A DNA stretch of 14,742 nt. It comes from Actinomycetota bacterium (lineage in GTDB: Bacteria; Actinomycetota; Actinomycetes; S36-B12; UBA10799). The stretch is taken from assembly GCA_030837395.1 (NCBI GenBank), contig JAUPKO010000606.1, forward strand, positions 1 through 14,742, in the 5' to 3' direction. The notes under the pieces are model-generated. The model worked only from the letters and a program-made list of their open reading frames with translations. It had not been told where the DNA came from and did no database searches. The translations under genes and the position numbers were made by a program. Positions 12,899 through 14,742 of the stretch are shown here, in pieces (within the stretch, counting starts at the first letter, position 1; each line of letters begins with the position of its first letter).

Positions 12899-14289
12899 CA
12901 AAGAGGACTATGTATCGACGTACTGAACTACTCACCGGTTGGGGCCGGACAGCCCCATCATCTGCCACCGTGGCGCTGCCGGCGCCTGGTGAAGACCCAG
13001 CAACGCTGCTCACCGAAGTCACCGGCGATCCTGCGCTGCGCACCCGTGGCCTGGTGGCCCGCGGTCTGGGCCGCTCCTACGGCGATGCCGCGCAGAACGG
13101 CGGCGGCCTGGTGTTGACGCTGCCCCCCGGCGGGCTGCGGCTCGACCCGGTGGCAGGCACCCTCACCGCCGACGCCGGCACCAGCATCGACGAGATCCTG
13201 CGCGTCATCGTGCCGCAGGGCTGGTTCGTGCCGGTCACCGCCGGCACCCGCTACGTCACCGTCGGGGGTGCGATCGCGGCCGACATCCACGGCAAGAACC
13301 ACCACTGCGACGGCACTTTCGGCGCCCACGTGCGCGCCATGGATGTGCTCACCGCGGACGGCCACGTGCACACTGTCACCCCGGACGCCGCCGATGAGGC
13401 CGACCGCGACCTGTTCGCCGCGACCGTCGGCGGCATGGGCCTGACCGGCGTGATCCTCAATGCCACCTTCGGCCTCATGCCGATCGAAACGTCCAAGATC
13501 CTCGTGGACACCCGGCGCACCATCGACCTCGATGACGCCATGGCGCGTATGTCGGCCGCCCACGACACCGCGACCTACTCGGTTGCCTGGTTGGATTCTG
13601 TGGCCAAAGGCGCCCGCTTCGGCCGAGGGGTCCTCACCACCGGCGAGCACGCGCCGCTGACCGCCCTACCCGTGGCTGCCCGTCGCGACCCCACCGCCTA
13701 CGACCCGTCCATGCTGGCGAGCGCACCGCCGTTCGTGCCCGGTGGGCTGCTCACGCCCTTGACCGTGCGTGCCTTCAACGAGGCTTGGTACCGCAAGGCC
13801 CCCAAGTCCCGCGACGCCGAAGTGCAGTCGATCGCCGCGTTCTTCCACCCCCTCGACGGGGTGGGCGACTGGAACCGGATCTACGGCCCCAAGGGCTTCT
13901 TGCAGTACCAGTTCGCCGTGCCGGACTCCGGGGCCGACGTCGTGCGGCTGGCCCTGTCGGAGTTGCAGCGCATCGGCGCCCCCAGCTTCCTCAGTGTGCT
14001 CAAGCGGTTCGGGCCCGAGAACGGCTTCCCGCTGAGCTTCCCGATGGCCGGCTGGACCCTCGCCCTCGACCTTCCTGCCGGAATCGACGGCCTCGGCGAC
14101 ACCCTCGACGACCTTGACGAGGCCGTGCTGGCCGCGGGCGGCCGGTTCTACCTCGCCAAGGATTCGCGCACCACCGGCGACGTGATCGCCGCCGGCTACC
14201 CCCAATTGGACAAATTCCGGGCCGTCAAGGCCGCCCACGATCCGAACAACCTGTTCCGATCTGACCTGAGTCGGAGGCTCGGCCTGTGA
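12895..14289 (+). CDS. dprE1: decaprenylphospho-beta-D-ribofuranose 2-oxidase
   Basis: A 464-aa FAD-dependent oxidase that, with DprE2, epimerises DPR to DPA for arabinan synthesis. Family marks are LLTGWGRTAP (12-21), the FAD-binding segment ARGLGRSYGDAAQNGGG (55-71), VTVGGAIAADIHGKNHH (121-137, His132 as in M. tuberculosis), WYRKAP, FFHPLDGVGDWNR (316-328), GFLQYQF, and AKDSRTT with Lys422 aligning to the essential Lys418. Ala390 (GWTLALDLP) occupies the place of Cys387, the residue attacked by benzothiazinones. Length matches the family (461 aa in M. tuberculosis). ATG 12895 overlaps the ubiA stop as ATGA. A second in-frame ATG at 12910, preceded by AAGAGG, is an alternative start. The dprE2 start overlaps its stop. 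Confidence 0.95.
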   Translation: MTKRTMYRRTELLTGWGRTAPSSATVALPAPGEDPATLLTEVTGDPALRTRGLVARGLGRSYGDAAQNGGGLVLTLPPGGLRLDPVAGTLTADAGTSIDEILRVIVPQGWFVPVTAGTRYVTVGGAIAADIHGKNHHCDGTFGAHVRAMDVLTADGHVHTVTPDAADEADRDLFAATVGGMGLTGVILNATFGLMPIETSKILVDTRRTIDLDDAMARMSAAHDTATYSVAWLDSVAKGARFGRGVLTTGEHAPLTALPVAARRDPTAYDPSMLASAPPFVPGGLLTPLTVRAFNEAWYRKAPKSRDAEVQSIAAFFHPLDGVGDWNRIYGPKGFLQYQFAVPDSGADVVRLALSELQRIGAPSFLSVLKRFGPENGFPLSFPMAGWTLALDLPAGIDGLGDTLDDLDEAVLAAGGRFYLAKDSRTTGDVIAAGYPQLDKFRAVKAAHDPNNLFRSDLSRRLGL

Positions 14290-14742
14290 TCAACGCAGTC
14301 AAACAACCCCAATCGGTGCTGCTGCTCGGCGGCACGTCCGAGATCGGCCTGGCCATCGTGCGGGCGCTGCCCTCGGAGCGGCTGCGCCGGGTGGTCCTGG
14401 CCGGCCGCCCCAGCGACCGCCTCGACACCGCCGTCGCCACGCTGGCCACCGCCCTGCCGGGAGTCACCGTCGAATCCGCAACATTCGACGCCGACCACCC
14501 CGAGACGCACCGGGAGGCACTGGCCGCCATGGCCGCCGACGGCGACGTGGACGTGGCGATCCTGGCGTTCGGGCTGCTGGGCAACCAGGATGAGATCAAC
14601 GTCGACCCTGCCCACGCGCTTCCGCTGATCCAGACCAACTACGTCGGTGGGGCCAGTGCCCTGCTGCAGACCGCGGAACTGATGAAGCGGCAGGGCCGCG
14701 GCTCGATCATCGTGATGTCCAGCGTCGCCGGGGATCGTGCCC
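14286..14742 (+). CDS. dprE2: decaprenylphospho-beta-D-erythro-pentofuranosid-2-ulose 2-reductase, partial
   Basis: The first 152 codons of a short-chain dehydrogenase/reductase that the window edge cuts off; M. tuberculosis DprE2 has 254 aa. It reduces the 2-keto intermediate made by DprE1 to DPA using NADH. Visible are the nucleotide-binding loop VLLLGGTSEIGLAI (11-24, in place of the common TGxxxGIG), DVDVAILAFGLLG, the conserved Asn in QTNYVGG, and the strand IIVMSSVAG leading to the catalytic Ser region. The YxxxK motif lies beyond the window. GTG 14286 overlaps the dprE1 TGA (GTGA), so translation is coupled. Gene order and motif match with Rv3790-Rv3791 make the assignment strong despite truncation. 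Confidence 0.93.
   Translation, partial: MINAVKQPQSVLLLGGTSEIGLAIVRALPSERLRRVVLAGRPSDRLDTAVATLATALPGVTVESATFDADHPETHREALAAMAADGDVDVAILAFGLLGNQDEINVDPAHALPLIQTNYVGGASALLQTAELMKRQGRGSIIVMSSVAGDRA

Noticed and set aside
1..14742. Mobile element or prophage island, CRISPR, tRNA or rRNA genes
   Set aside because: No transposase, integrase, terminal repeats, regularly spaced repeats or conserved RNA gene sequence was seen. The TA module is the only typical mobile-associated gene set.

Overview
The window is high-GC chromosomal DNA with densely packed genes, GTG starts, ATGA/GTGA stop-start overlaps and -10-like hexamers placed directly against start codons. Together with a decaprenyl-phosphoryl-arabinose (DPA) gene set and a proofreading-deficient PolA carrying Tyr in motif B, this points to an actinomycete (Actinomycetota). 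The lineage cannot be fixed from the sequence alone. I see no rRNA, tRNA, CRISPR array, transposase or phage gene.

Layout. 1-1008 (+): the tail of an unidentified gene, then a patatin-like lipase translationally coupled to it. 1009-1327: an intergenic stretch with an AT-rich palindrome and the start-less C-terminal remnant of a LURP-one/tubby-C-like protein. 1328-2725 (+): a DHA2-type MFS exporter, overlapping tail to tail with 2666-4072 (-), a 468-aa protein I cannot name but which has a transglutaminase-like Cys/His/Asn pattern. 4122-4577 (-) and 4620-5129 (+): a hotdog-fold protein and a PNKP-like HAD phosphatase, divergent from a 42-bp spacer that appears to hold two leaderless promoters. 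5176-5858 (+): a type II toxin-antitoxin module (RHH antitoxin, PIN-domain RNase toxin) preceded by a near-perfect 16-bp palindrome. 5877-6407 (-): a solitary shikimate-kinase-like protein downstream of polA (6479-9151, -). 9152-9174: two leaderless promoters whose -10 elements overlap back to back, serving polA leftward and a PaaI-type thioesterase plus a 746-aa phosphofructokinase rightward. 11963 to the window end (+): a tightly overlapping operon for DPA synthesis, ubiA (DPPR synthase), dprE1 and dprE2 (the last cut by the window edge).

Two things stand out. First, the phosphofructokinase is not the usual roughly 340-aa bacterial PfkA. It is a tandem N+C fusion that matches the animal/fungal enzyme along its whole length, including the inter-domain linker and the tryptophan-rich C-terminus, with a complete catalytic N-half and a partly degenerate C-half. 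Second, at least five genes start 6-7 nt after a TANNNT hexamer with no Shine-Dalgarno, and the two divergent pairs both use such promoters, so leaderless transcription looks like the main initiation mode here. DprE1 also has Ala where the M. tuberculosis enzyme has the benzothiazinone-target Cys387.

Functionally the DPA genes supply the arabinose donor for cell-wall arabinan. The thioesterase-pfk pair forms a metabolic operon back to back with DNA polymerase I. The other genes look like independent housekeeping or accessory units.
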